Below are positions 37,201 through 44,698 of a DNA stretch of 64,000 nt, piece after piece. The DNA is taken from NCBI GenBank assembly GCA_020638795.1, contig JACKHW010000002.1, forward strand, positions 310,001 to 374,000, given 5' to 3'. The DNA is from Planctomycetota bacterium (GTDB taxonomy: Bacteria > Planctomycetota > UBA1135 > GCA-002748355). The first letter of the stretch is position 1; the number at the start of each line of letters is the position of its first letter. The position numbers and the translations under genes are program-made. The notes beneath the pieces are model-generated. The model searched no databases, was not told where the DNA came from, and saw nothing but the letters and a program-made list of their open reading frames with translations.

Positions 37201-38439
37201 ACGACGAAACCCGTGATCAGCGCGTTTTCGATCGACAATGGTGCCGAACGCACCAATACGTTGAAGGTGACGCTTCGATCGACCGCGTCGGACAGTTTCA
37301 GTGGCGTGCACGAGATGCGCTTCTCGAGCAATGGTGGCACGTGGTCGCCTTGGGTCGCGTATTCGGCCGCTCCCGTCACGTACGACTTGTCCTCGTACGG
37401 CGGCAATACGCAGAACGGTCCCAAGCAAGTGCAGATCGAAGTCCGGGATCAAGCCGGCAACTCGATCAAGAGCTTGGATACGATCGTCTACGACTCGGTG
37501 CCGCCCGTCGTCAGTTCGGTTTCGATCAACGGTGGCTCGACGGCCACGAACAGCCTCGACGTTTCCGTGACCGTCAAGGGTGCCGGCCTTCCGGCGGACA
37601 TGCGCTTCTCGAGCAATGACGCGACTTGGTCCCCATGGATCGCCTATAGCGAGGCTGCGCAGTCGTACGATCTGTCCAGCTTCGGTGGTGGAACGGCGAC
37701 TGGTACGAAGTACGTCTACTGCCAGATGCGCGACAGCGTCGGCAACGTGAGCGCTTCGAAGTTCGACACGATCTCGTACTACCCGATTCCGTCGATCAAG
37801 ACCTTCTCACCGGCGCAGATTCCGACCGTGCACGACACGATGCTCTCGTTGACCGGATCGTTCGCCGACATCACCCGTGTCGTCGTCAACGGAGTTCCGT
37901 TGGCGAACAACGATCCGCACGAGTGGTACGCGGGGTACTTCGTCAAACGATCGGATACGTCGATCTTCGTTTCGATGCCGCAGGACGTGACCACGGATGG
38001 CCAGATCTTGCGCATCGGCAATCCGGCCTTCCTGAGTGCAGCGGTGATGATTCCGCGTGTGCATCCAACGACGCCGATCTTCCAGTGTGTGCCCGCCAAG
38101 GTCGCGGGCAAACCGATCGACCTCGTCATGCACCGCGGCTCGTATCCGTCCTCAGGCCTCGCGATCCTGTCACTGAGCGCGAGTTCGACGAGGCTCACGA
38201 TCCCCAACCTGATCCAGCTCGATCACGGCGGCAATCCCACGACGATCGTCGATCCGAGTTTCCTCACGTTGCCAGCGTCGGGTTTCGATACGACGAAGCG
38301 CACAGCTCACTGGGTACTGCCGACAGCCACGTCTCTCAAGGGCGTGAAACTGTTCTTCCAGCCGGTCCTGATCGACGTCAAGAATCCGTTCAAGGTGCCG
38401 ATGGACACGGCGAACATGGACTTCGTGCAGCTGGATTGA
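34210..38439 (+). CDS. Large secreted subtilisin-like serine protease (S8)
   Basis: A 1409-residue exported protease. AGGAG lies 7 nt before the ATG, and a signal peptide ends near AVSQQE. A ~300-residue propeptide-like region with an inhibitor-like fold precedes the S8 catalytic domain. The triad is D341 (GVIDSG), H378 (GHGTGVTG) and S570 (SGTSFAAPH), with the oxyanion Asn in VVNNSWGS. After the catalytic domain come beta-sandwich segments. Two of them are similar repeats near 1020-1190 (MRFSSNGGTWSPW / MRFSSNDATWSPW, DLSSYGGNT / DLSSFGGGT). The end (LAILSLSASS, LIQLDHGG, VLPTATSLKGVKLFFQPVL) resembles the C-terminal domain of the other proteases here. It is likely an extracellular degradative enzyme. 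Confidence 0.93.
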   Translation: MQPSNPAITRVLAVFLLAGLAGTAVSQQEAEQHLSEPRRVAPGSTATRLEILPKPPFPTAPQQATLHGIAEGPFYTPPMDDELDFAPYRDTGVADGEQQRRVLDGNPYRLAFAGGEFEPPPGVDPRVRTLTGSHFFGYVMLRGRMTAPDKLRAIDGLGVVRLRAHTWQTWVCKIPMDAVDRLSGLPFVHWVGLSKSSQKVHPLLQDCLSTSERGTTFRIDVDVFVSDRNDKSEVATTGNRIIGETQDSMPIATLIPNGPKQRALEDSGLTFEHYTDTGNSFLFRGTATAESIAKIRELQFVSSIELALEYRGDGDQSQAMIGQDKVRASWGGGPITVGVIDSGLWSPTAAQRHQDFKDKFLVGWDVVGTGAFNDEQGHGTGVTGVMIGSGTADARYRGGAPEIGRAASRRVFVGRLLDKNNKAVGNVQTLYDALAKPFADSNRVVSPRPRVVNNSWGSSPPAGTPWIGTESGARRVDDIVYNTTQVYVFASGNSGPSQAAAVPAVAKNSICVGSCRDNWSSTARPGDLVSSSAGGTADNRRKPEVLAPGLSACSTVRNSLTNYGNFSGTSFAAPHVTGVVASLIDHHTFLDYQPAQVKALMCAAAEWQGGAGTTTGWFGAQLGHGLVDASKMHGDSETGWFSGTAATELTRTGQWVYWDVTVPTSADHASLFLCWDEPAASSNAAQARVNDLRAYVDVEPFTAGGNTGEYSVSSSTSNVISKVGPAWAVALRGKKIRIKAYAQSIASRARIGMAMMWTTQSPSVGPKLLVGVTKPVMKPGDTFQMGGSLQANTGGHHFDNGMIRPLLPAGFTVIELRRVGLDNVVQTYNGTSHPSSPFPSLIDGMTVGQGMRRDLLWTIQAPSSSGSFAVGATAWADPGNATLNDSFTVCIDGLAPNNVSGLTSSSHFTNRWYDKTSLNMVWNQAQDSGCSGTRGYAYAIDHAAVAPTSVNIIGASITTKAFNLVSSTAGWYFNIKAADFAGNLSAKTTTMGPFYIDTTKPVISAFSIDNGAERTNTLKVTLRSTASDSFSGVHEMRFSSNGGTWSPWVAYSAAPVTYDLSSYGGNTQNGPKQVQIEVRDQAGNSIKSLDTIVYDSVPPVVSSVSINGGSTATNSLDVSVTVKGAGLPADMRFSSNDATWSPWIAYSEAAQSYDLSSFGGGTATGTKYVYCQMRDSVGNVSASKFDTISYYPIPSIKTFSPAQIPTVHDTMLSLTGSFADITRVVVNGVPLANNDPHEWYAGYFVKRSDTSIFVSMPQDVTTDGQILRIGNPAFLSAAVMIPRVHPTTPIFQCVPAKVAGKPIDLVMHRGSYPSSGLAILSLSASSTRLTIPNLIQLDHGGNPTTIVDPSFLTLPASGFDTTKRTAHWVLPTATSLKGVKLFFQPVLIDVKNPFKVPMDTANMDFVQLD

Positions 38440-38599
38440 GTGCGGCCTTGACCGGGCCGTCGCGAGCAGCATGTGGGTGTTGACGCTCGGAAAGAACGAA
38501 CTCTTCAGCCTGGACGCGATTCCCGCGCGCAACCGCACGCTTTGAGTTCGGGAGCCGGGCTGCTTTCCCGTTTTCCCGTCTTTTTCGACGCACTGCTAT

Positions 38600-38769
38600 G
38601 CTAGCAGCGTGTTGAAAAACTCAGACATGCACCGAGCACGTGCCTTCACCGCCACGGCAGCTCCCGAAAGCCTCGCCGAATCAACGATTCGCCTACGTTT
38701 TCGGTAGCCACCGGGACGGCGAATTCCCGCACTCGGCGCGTGCCTGACTTTTTCAACGCGCTGATACGC
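38600..38769. mobile_element. MITE-like imperfect palindrome, ~170 bp, non-coding
   Basis: The ends are inverted copies: CAGCGTGTTGAAAAACTCAG near 38606-38625 matches the complement of 38735-38765, about 30 of 37 positions identical. The inner flanks pair too (CCGAAA with TTTCGG), and the exact centre at 38684 is a 6-bp stem CGAATC-aac-GATTCG. The whole element could fold into one long hairpin. It fills much of the 425-nt gap between the subtilase and DUF3299 genes. It has no coding capacity; a related half copy lies at 33921-33976. Ends of this type are typical of DDE transposon termini, so it is probably a non-autonomous derivative of an element elsewhere in the genome. The rest of the gap shows nothing I can identify. 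Confidence 0.7.
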
Positions 38770-38864
38770 GTCACTTTTTGACGAGATGATTGGACGAAGC
38801 GGCTCGGGTGCCACCACGATGGCATCCGTGCGAAGGTCGCGCACGCTGATCGGAGGATTCCTGG

Positions 38865-39695
38865 ATGTTGAGATTCTTGCCCCTCGCCGTTGCCCTCTGC
38901 TTCGGGACCCATTCGGTCGCGCAAGCTCCGGGAGGGCCCGTAAAAGAAGCTCCGAAGCAAGAGAGCCCGGCTCCCAAGCCAGATGCCGCCAAGAAGCCCG
39001 AGCCCGCCGAGAAGCAAGGCTCCCAGCCGAAGGCCGACCCGAAGCAAGAGGGGAAGCCCGCGGGCGAGAAAGCGACCGGCGAGAAGACCGAGAAGCAGGA
39101 CGCCGAGAAGCAGGACGCCGAGAAGCAGGACGCCGAGAAGCAGGACGCCGAGAAGCAGGGCTCGAAGAAGGAGATCAAGACCAAGGACGCCGACGACTCG
39201 GAGATCCAGCTCCCCGAGGGTGCGACCGAGGACGATATTCGCGCGATTCGCGGCGCCAACGCGATGCGCGAGACGGAGAAGAAGCTCGACGAAGTCCTCA
39301 AGAAGATGCACATCCCGGGGGATGTGCCGTTCATTCGCTTCGACAAGCTCGACTCGTGGCCGTACGAGGATGGCTACAAGGGCATGCCCAAGGATCTCGC
39401 AAAGCTCGATGGCAAGAAGGTCGTCATGGCCGGCTTCATGCTGCCGATCGACGAGGTGGAGGACATCAAGACCTTCTACCTCGTCAAGTCGCTGTGGAGC
39501 TGCTGCTACGGCATCCCGCCAGACGTCAACGGCCTCGTCAAGATCCACGTCGCGGCCAAGAAGGGCATCGCGTACCAATGGGATCCGATCCTCGTCGTCG
39601 GAACGTTCCGTCTGAAGAAGGTCATGGACGAGGACTACACCATCTGCATCTGGCAGATGGACGACGCGCAAGTGCGGGTCATCGAAGTCGACTGA
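38865..39695 (+). CDS. Secreted DUF3299-family protein with charged repeat linker
   Basis: A 276-residue exported protein: signal peptide (LPLAVALCFGTHSVAQA), then a ~85-residue Lys/Glu/Pro-rich linker including four exact KQDAE-type repeats, then a helix (MRETEKKLDEVLKKM) and a compact C-terminal domain. The latter has the DUF3299 pattern: GKKVVMAGFMLPI, FYLVKSLWSCCYGIPPDVN, and VVGTFRLKKV. The double cysteine CCYG is conserved in the family. The function is unknown; some relatives sit with lipoprotein export or metal genes, but nothing here shows that. An ATG directly follows a GGA-rich leader. Confidence 0.85.
   Translation: MLRFLPLAVALCFGTHSVAQAPGGPVKEAPKQESPAPKPDAAKKPEPAEKQGSQPKADPKQEGKPAGEKATGEKTEKQDAEKQDAEKQDAEKQDAEKQGSKKEIKTKDADDSEIQLPEGATEDDIRAIRGANAMRETEKKLDEVLKKMHIPGDVPFIRFDKLDSWPYEDGYKGMPKDLAKLDGKKVVMAGFMLPIDEVEDIKTFYLVKSLWSCCYGIPPDVNGLVKIHVAAKKGIAYQWDPILVVGTFRLKKVMDEDYTICIWQMDDAQVRVIEVD
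39090..39159 (+). repeat. 15-bp tandem repeat in coding sequence
   Basis: Four perfect copies of GAGAAGCAGGACGCC (39090-39149) and a partial fifth, coding EKQDA repeats in the linker of the DUF3299 protein. Length variation by slippage is to be expected. Confidence 0.9.
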
Positions 39696-39832
39696 TCGCT
39701 CGGCGTCACCGCGCGTTGCGGCGCGCGGTGTGAATCCTTTCGACAGTCGCTTGCGTTTTTGGCACTGCGATGTCGATCAGGTCTTCCGGAAGGGGCCGCG
39801 CGCCAGACGCTCGCGGCTCGATTACGGGGGCC

Positions 39833-41221
39833 ATGAACGAGCATTCTGATCACGAAACTCGGCGCCGGCGGAGCTTCTTCGGCGAGCGACTCTGGGTCGT
39901 TCTCCTGCCGCTCCTCGTCATGACGTCGCTCACCTTGTCGACGTGGGTCGCGCTCCTCGTGCGCGACGAGCGCGATGCCATGCGTCGTCGCGAACTCGAG
40001 GCCGGCATCGAACGTATCCTCGCGGGATCCTCGTCCGAGTTGGGCCAAGCGATCGAGTCGACCAATCGCACGCAGACGCGGTTCCTCGTCGAGAGCGTCG
40101 CCAAGATGGTTCAGGGCAGAGCTGCGCTCTATCACGGCAAGGGAGGTCTGCTCGCACAAGCCGATCACGCGCCGCGCGCGAGCGAGACGTTCGAAATGAT
40201 GTCGGAGGCTCTCGAAGAGATCCTCGTCTGGGGGCCGGCCAAGGGCATCGGCGGGTCGAAGGTCGGTGAGATTCGCGTTCATGTCCCGGTGCCAGCGCAG
40301 GCCGGATTCCCGTGGTCGCTCTTCGTCGGCATCCTTGCCACTTGCTCGATCATTTCGGGGATCGTCCTCTATGCCCTCGCTCGCTGCCTCGCTCCGATGC
40401 AGCGGCTGCGTCACGTGTTCACGCGTTTGGGAGAAGCGGGCCCCGATGCCGTTGTCGTGCCGGGCGAGCGTTTTGCCGAGTTCGGTCAAGTTCGCGAAGA
40501 GATGCTCGACTGTCTCGACAAGCTCAAGGAGCGGCAACTCCGCGCCGAAGAGAGCTTCGTCGAGGTCGCACTCAGTCTCGCGCGTGAGTACGAGTACCAC
40601 CGCGAAGGCGCGATCGGTCATGCACAACGCGTTCGTCGTTATGCATCCTGGATCGGTGAACGTCTGCGCCTTCCTCCGGGCGAGCGCGACGCTCTCGAAG
40701 TCGCTGCTCTCTGCCACGACCTCGGCAAGCTGCCAGCGATGCAAATCGAAAGCACGCTCGACATCGAAGGTATCGATGCCGAAACGCTCGCCGAGACGGC
40801 GGATGTGCTCGGCAAGCAGACGTTCGAGCAGATCGATACCATGCATCCGGTACTGGGTGCGGCGTTCTTCGAAGCGATGCCCGGCCTCGAGGACGTGGCG
40901 CAGATCGTCGTCGCGCATCATGAGAATTGGGACGGCAGCGGCTATCCAGGCAATCTCGCGGGAGACGAAATCCCACTCGGCAGTCGTTTGATTCGCATTG
41001 CCGATGCGTTCGATCGCGCATATTCGAACGTGGCCGAAGATCAGAGCGCGCAGGACGTGCTCGATACACTCGCCGAAGAGAAGGGAACGAGTTTCGATCC
41101 GTTCCTCTTCGAGGTCTTCCGCGAAGAAGTCGCCGTGCACCTTCTCGAACGGAGGCGACTGCAAGTGACGCTGAAGGCGCGCAAGGCGGAGCGAGAAGCT
41201 GCCGCGACTTCGGCGTCCTGA
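39833..41221 (+). CDS. Membrane HD-GYP phosphohydrolase
   Basis: A 462-residue protein with an N-terminal helix (LLPLLVMTSLTLSTWVALLV), an extracytoplasmic ~125-residue segment, a second helix (LFVGILATCSIISGIVLYALA) and a HAMP-like linker. The C-terminal HD-GYP domain has EYHREGAIGHAQRVR, HDLGKLP near residue 295, HHENWDGSGYP near 360, IPLGSRLIRIADAFD. The metal ligands and GYP motif are present. HD-GYP proteins hydrolyse cyclic di-GMP or related dinucleotides. The ATG at 39833 (MNEHSDHE) is preferred over 39770, which would add an Arg/Gly-rich stretch. Confidence 0.88.
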   Translation: MNEHSDHETRRRRSFFGERLWVVLLPLLVMTSLTLSTWVALLVRDERDAMRRRELEAGIERILAGSSSELGQAIESTNRTQTRFLVESVAKMVQGRAALYHGKGGLLAQADHAPRASETFEMMSEALEEILVWGPAKGIGGSKVGEIRVHVPVPAQAGFPWSLFVGILATCSIISGIVLYALARCLAPMQRLRHVFTRLGEAGPDAVVVPGERFAEFGQVREEMLDCLDKLKERQLRAEESFVEVALSLAREYEYHREGAIGHAQRVRRYASWIGERLRLPPGERDALEVAALCHDLGKLPAMQIESTLDIEGIDAETLAETADVLGKQTFEQIDTMHPVLGAAFFEAMPGLEDVAQIVVAHHENWDGSGYPGNLAGDEIPLGSRLIRIADAFDRAYSNVAEDQSAQDVLDTLAEEKGTSFDPFLFEVFREEVAVHLLERRRLQVTLKARKAEREAAATSAS

Positions 41222-41252
41222 TCGTTCGCGATGCGCTTGCTATTGTGGCTGC

Positions 41253-41780
41253 ATGAGCCAGTCAGCCTCCGATTCGACGAGTCCTCCGCCCCAAGTCGTC
41301 AACGTCGACGACGCGCCGTTCGAAGAGCACACGCTCGGGGAGCATTGGGGAGCGCGCTTCCAAGTACTGACTCCGTCCATGCGTCCGCGTGGCGGTTCGC
41401 TCGGAGTCAATCGACTCGTGGTGCCTCCTGGACGGACCGCGGTTCCGTTCCATTCGCATCGGCACGAAGACGAGGTGTTCTTCGTGCTCGAGGGGCGCGG
41501 CGTGTTGCGTTATGGAGACGAACCGCTTCGTGAGTTGCGCCCTGGCGATTGCGTCGCCTGTCCAGCGGGCACGCACCAGGCACATCAGTTCTTGAATCCG
41601 TTCGATGCCGACTTCGTGTATCTCGCGATCGGCACACACGATCCGGATGAAGTTTGCCGCTACCCGGACACTGGAAAGGTCATGGTGCGGAGCTTGAAGA
41701 CCGTCGGTCGTCTCACGGCGACCGAATACATGGATGGCGAGCCGGACCGTCCGAAGATCCTCGATTTGTGGAGCAACTGA
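41253..41780 (+). CDS. Cupin domain protein
   Basis: A 175-residue single-domain cupin: motif 1 HSHRHEDEVFFVLEGRG (metal-binding histidines and glutamate) and motif 2 PGDCVACPAGTHQAHQF. Cupins of this size bind a metal and may be sugar isomerases, dioxygenases or simple binding proteins; nothing here picks one. It starts 31 nt after the HD-GYP gene on the same strand and may be co-transcribed. Confidence 0.85.
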   Translation: MSQSASDSTSPPPQVVNVDDAPFEEHTLGEHWGARFQVLTPSMRPRGGSLGVNRLVVPPGRTAVPFHSHRHEDEVFFVLEGRGVLRYGDEPLRELRPGDCVACPAGTHQAHQFLNPFDADFVYLAIGTHDPDEVCRYPDTGKVMVRSLKTVGRLTATEYMDGEPDRPKILDLWSN

Positions 41781-41792
41781 CCACGAACGGCG

Positions 41793-41857
41793 CCGGGACT
41801 CCGTCCTCTTGACCGTTGCAATGTTGCTGAACCGGGTCGCAGTCTTGCGAGTCCCGG
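41793..41857. other. Inverted repeat with 9-bp perfect stem
   Basis: CCGGGACTC (41793-41801) and GAGTCCCGG (41849-41857) form a 9-bp stem around 47 nt, inside which GACC and GGTC can pair. It begins 12 nt after the cupin stop codon and lies in the 254-nt gap before the macro-domain gene. It could be a terminator with a large loop or a structured RNA; there is no T run. It does not fold as a tRNA. Confidence 0.45.
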
Positions 41858-42034
41858 AGCGTGCTGGAGTCGTTCCACGCCTTGCTTGGCAGCGTTGCGG
41901 CGCTGTTCACGCGACTTCGATGCGTGGTCCGTCTCTTGCTCGTCGTCCGCTGTCACGGGTCGGGATGTCCCGAGTTCGGCGGCTTGACGTCGGTTCGGGA
42001 TCGGCTCACGGAAGAAATACAGCACACGGATACG

Positions 42035-42529
42035 ATGATTCGAGAAGTCAGCGGAGACATCCTCCTTTCGAAAGCCCATACGATCGCGCACGGAGTCGCG
42101 CCCAATGACTCCTTCGATCGTGGCCTCGCCTTGAGTCTTCGCGAGCGATGGCCCGCGATGCACAAGGACTTCCGCCACTATTGCCACCAATACCATCCGA
42201 AGGCGGGAGGGATGTGGTTCTGGGGTGGCCCCGGTCACGCGCGCATTGCCAATCTGTTGACGCAGGACGGCTCGTACGATCACGGTGGCAAACCGGGGCG
42301 CGCATCCACGACCCATGTGGATCACGCACTGAAAGAGCTGCGCAAGCACATCGACGACGAGAAGGTCACGAGCATTGCATTGCCACGTCTTGCGACGGGA
42401 GTCGGTGGGCTGGACTGGAACGACGTGCGCCCGTTGATCGAACAGCGGCTCGGTGATCTCAAGATCCCGGTCATCCTCTACACCCAGTACGTGAAGGGCG
42501 TGCAGGCGGACGAGGGGCTCAGCGACTGA
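42035..42529 (+). CDS. Stand-alone macro domain protein, DarG/TARG1-like
   Basis: A 164-residue macro domain. Opening VSGDILLSKAHTIAHGVAPN, then FDRGLALSLRERWP (the loop that binds ADP-ribose) and IALPRLATGVGGLDWNDV. These features resemble the TARG1/ALC1-DarG class, which removes ADP-ribose from DNA or protein. The ATG at 42035 starts the domain directly. No DarT-like toxin is adjacent, so it is either an orphan antitoxin-like gene or serves another ADP-ribosylation system. It is convergent with the hydantoinase gene; the two ends overlap by 11 nt. Confidence 0.82.
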   Translation: MIREVSGDILLSKAHTIAHGVAPNDSFDRGLALSLRERWPAMHKDFRHYCHQYHPKAGGMWFWGGPGHARIANLLTQDGSYDHGGKPGRASTTHVDHALKELRKHIDDEKVTSIALPRLATGVGGLDWNDVRPLIEQRLGDLKIPVILYTQYVKGVQADEGLSD

Positions 42530-44510
42530 TGATCTCGATACAGCCGTCCGTCAGTCGCGCGCGCGAGTCGCGCTCGACGATCGTGGTGCCGGAGTAGTCC
42601 ACGACGGCGAACGGGCCGTCGCGCCAGCGCTTGCGTAGACGGTTCCTCGGGACGAACTCGAGGCGTGAGTCGGATTGGGCGGAAGGCGAAGTCTCTACTG
42701 CCTTGCGCTCTGCTGCGCGACCTGCCGTGCGATCTGCCGTGTGCTCGCCGCCCTGTGCGAGGGCGCGCGCGATCGCCTTGTCGCGCGCGGGTTCGAGGAT
42801 CAGCCGCGCGCGGACGCGCAACGCTTCGATCGGTAGTTGCTGACGGAAACCGAAGCGGCGTTCGAATTCCGCTTCGAAGCGCTCGTGCGCATCGCGGTCG
42901 GCTTCGACCCAGAACTCCGCTTGATTGCCGCGGTAGCGCAAGGTGGCGAAGACGCGCGCTTCGCTGGCGCGCGTCGTCGCATGCCGCTTGGTTTCGGCGA
43001 GGAACCCGCGCGCGAAGCGCACGAGTTCGGCTGCGCCAGCCGTGTCGAGTTCGCGGACGAACGCACACTCGCGCTCGAATACCTGCCGCGCGAGGAGCAT
43101 ACCGAACGCGGAGAGCGCGCCCTGCATCGGCGGCACAATTACCTTCTCGAATCCGACGAGCCGTGCGAGCCGGACCGCGTGCAGGCCACCGGCGCCACCG
43201 AAGGCGACGAGCGCGACGTCCTTGGGGTCGATACCGCGGCCGAGCGTGAATGAACGCAGGGGGCGCGCCATCTGGAGGTCCGCGATCTCGAGAATGCCTT
43301 CAGCGCACGCCAGGAGATTCAGACCGAGCTGTTTGGCGAGTCCTTGGATCGCTTTCCGAGCGCGTTCTTCGTGCAAGGCGAACTCGCCGCCGAGCAAACC
43401 GGACGCCGGCAAGCGGCCGAGGACCAGATGCGCGTCGCTCACGGTGGGGACGGTGCCCTTGCCATAGCACGCCGGTCCGGGGTCCGCACCAGCAGACTGT
43501 GGACCGACGCGTAGCGCGCCACCGGCGTCGCGCCAAGCGATCGAACCGCCTCCGGTGCCGACGGTGGTCAGCGGGAGCGAGGGCATCGCGAGCCGGTGCG
43601 GGCCGAGTGTGACTTCGTCCTCGATGCTTTCCGCGCCCGCGACGAACGCGACGTCCGCCGATGTTCCGCCCATGTCGAACCCGATCGCAGCGTCGAAGCC
43701 GAGGCGCTTTGCCCAGAAGCGAACGCCGGCCGCGCCGCCCGCAGGGCCACTCAGGATCGCACGCACCGGGGCCTCCGCCGCGTCGTGCCACGGCATCGTG
43801 CCGCCCTCGTTGCGGACGACGAAGAGTTCGAGAGGTCGTGCGCCGCTGGCGAGTTTCTCGAGGTAGCGCGCGACGACCGGGCGCACGAACGCATCGATGC
43901 ACGCTGCCGAAAAGCGCTCGTACTCACGATGGCGCCTCAAGAGGGAAGCCGAGCAGACGATCGGGACCTTCAGGCCGCGCAGTGCGTGTGCGATGCGCAG
44001 TTCGTCCTCGGGATGCGCATAGCTGTGCAGGAGGCAAATCGCGACGGCTTCGACGCGAGCGTCAGCGAGCCTCGTGCGGAGTTCGCGCAGTTCGCGTGCC
44101 GTCACTTTTTCTCGAAGCGTGCCATCCGCGAGTCGACGCTCGTGTACCCCGAAGCGAAGGGCGCGCGGCACGAGCACGGGCCTCGGTTCGACGTGCAAGG
44201 CGTAGAGGTCCGGCCGGTCCTGTCGCGCGATTTCGAGAATGTCCTCGAAGCCCGCGTTGGTGACGACCGCGAGGCGCGCCCCAGTGCCAGTGAGCAATGC
44301 ATTGAGGCCGACCGTGCTACCGTGCACGAGTACGTCGCCGTCACGCCCGTGCGCCCCGGCTTCCCCAATGGCCGTCAACACCGCGCGTTCCGGAGCGTCC
44401 TTGGTCGAAGCGGTCTTGACGACGCGAAACTCGCGCCCGTCGAACTGCACGAGATCCGTGAACGTCCCACCGGTGTCGACGCCGACCCGCCTCCTCTCAC
44501 CTCGTGGCAT
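42519..44510 (-). CDS. Hydantoinase A / 5-oxoprolinase subunit (HyuA family)
   Basis: A 663-residue ATP-dependent amide-opening enzyme subunit: VGVDTGGTFTDLV at the N-terminus (actin-like ATPase phosphate loop), VHGSTVGLNALLTG, LLHSYAHPEDE, GGTMPWHDA, ILSGPAGGAAGV, FDMGGTSADVAFV, GGGSIAWRDAGG, GADPGPACYGKG and GGAGGLHAV. This matches HyuA/OplA-type proteins that hydrolyse cyclic amides such as hydantoins or 5-oxoproline. The partner HyuB subunit is not adjacent on either side. Near residues 615-635 the sequence is a low-complexity Ala/Arg/Thr insert that is unlike the family. The single-subunit occurrence means the substrate cannot be inferred. Confidence 0.88.
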   Translation of the reverse strand: MPRGERRRVGVDTGGTFTDLVQFDGREFRVVKTASTKDAPERAVLTAIGEAGAHGRDGDVLVHGSTVGLNALLTGTGARLAVVTNAGFEDILEIARQDRPDLYALHVEPRPVLVPRALRFGVHERRLADGTLREKVTARELRELRTRLADARVEAVAICLLHSYAHPEDELRIAHALRGLKVPIVCSASLLRRHREYERFSAACIDAFVRPVVARYLEKLASGARPLELFVVRNEGGTMPWHDAAEAPVRAILSGPAGGAAGVRFWAKRLGFDAAIGFDMGGTSADVAFVAGAESIEDEVTLGPHRLAMPSLPLTTVGTGGGSIAWRDAGGALRVGPQSAGADPGPACYGKGTVPTVSDAHLVLGRLPASGLLGGEFALHEERARKAIQGLAKQLGLNLLACAEGILEIADLQMARPLRSFTLGRGIDPKDVALVAFGGAGGLHAVRLARLVGFEKVIVPPMQGALSAFGMLLARQVFERECAFVRELDTAGAAELVRFARGFLAETKRHATTRASEARVFATLRYRGNQAEFWVEADRDAHERFEAEFERRFGFRQQLPIEALRVRARLILEPARDKAIARALAQGGEHTADRTAGRAAERKAVETSPSAQSDSRLEFVPRNRLRKRWRDGPFAVVDYSGTTIVERDSRARLTDGCIEIISR

Positions 44511-44529
44511 GCCGGAACCGTACTTCCCC

Positions 44530-44672
44530 GCGCAAAAGGTGCCAGGGTCAAATCACGCGACTTTCGCGCGCGAAACGGCCCTGGCACGATTCACGGACGA
44601 AAGTAGCGCGAAACAACCCTGGCACGATTCACGCGCGATAGTCGGGAAACTCGACCCTGGCACCTTTTGCGC
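44530..44672. repeat. REP-like palindromic element, 143 bp
   Basis: The two ends are perfect 20-bp inverted repeats: GCGCAAAAGGTGCCAGGGTC at 44530-44549 and its complement at 44653-44672. Inside, CCCTGGCACGATTCAC occurs twice in direct orientation (44579-44594 and 44617-44632), itself a variant of the terminal core. It has no reading frame. It fills most of the 188-nt gap between the divergent hyuA-like gene and plsY. Such GTGCCAGGGT repeats resemble REP sequences mobilised by RAYT/IS200-type transposases; no such transposase is in the window. Confidence 0.75.
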
Positions 44673-44698
44673 AGGTTGCCTCGTTATCCTCGCTCGCG

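Noticed and set aside
41660..42349. 229-codon minus-strand reading frame opposite the cupin and macro genes
   Set aside because: Its translation is Arg-rich and unlike any family, and it lies antisense to well-supported genes.
42519..44510. Complete hydantoinase/5-oxoprolinase operon
   Set aside because: No HyuB-type gene is adjacent; only the A subunit is supported.
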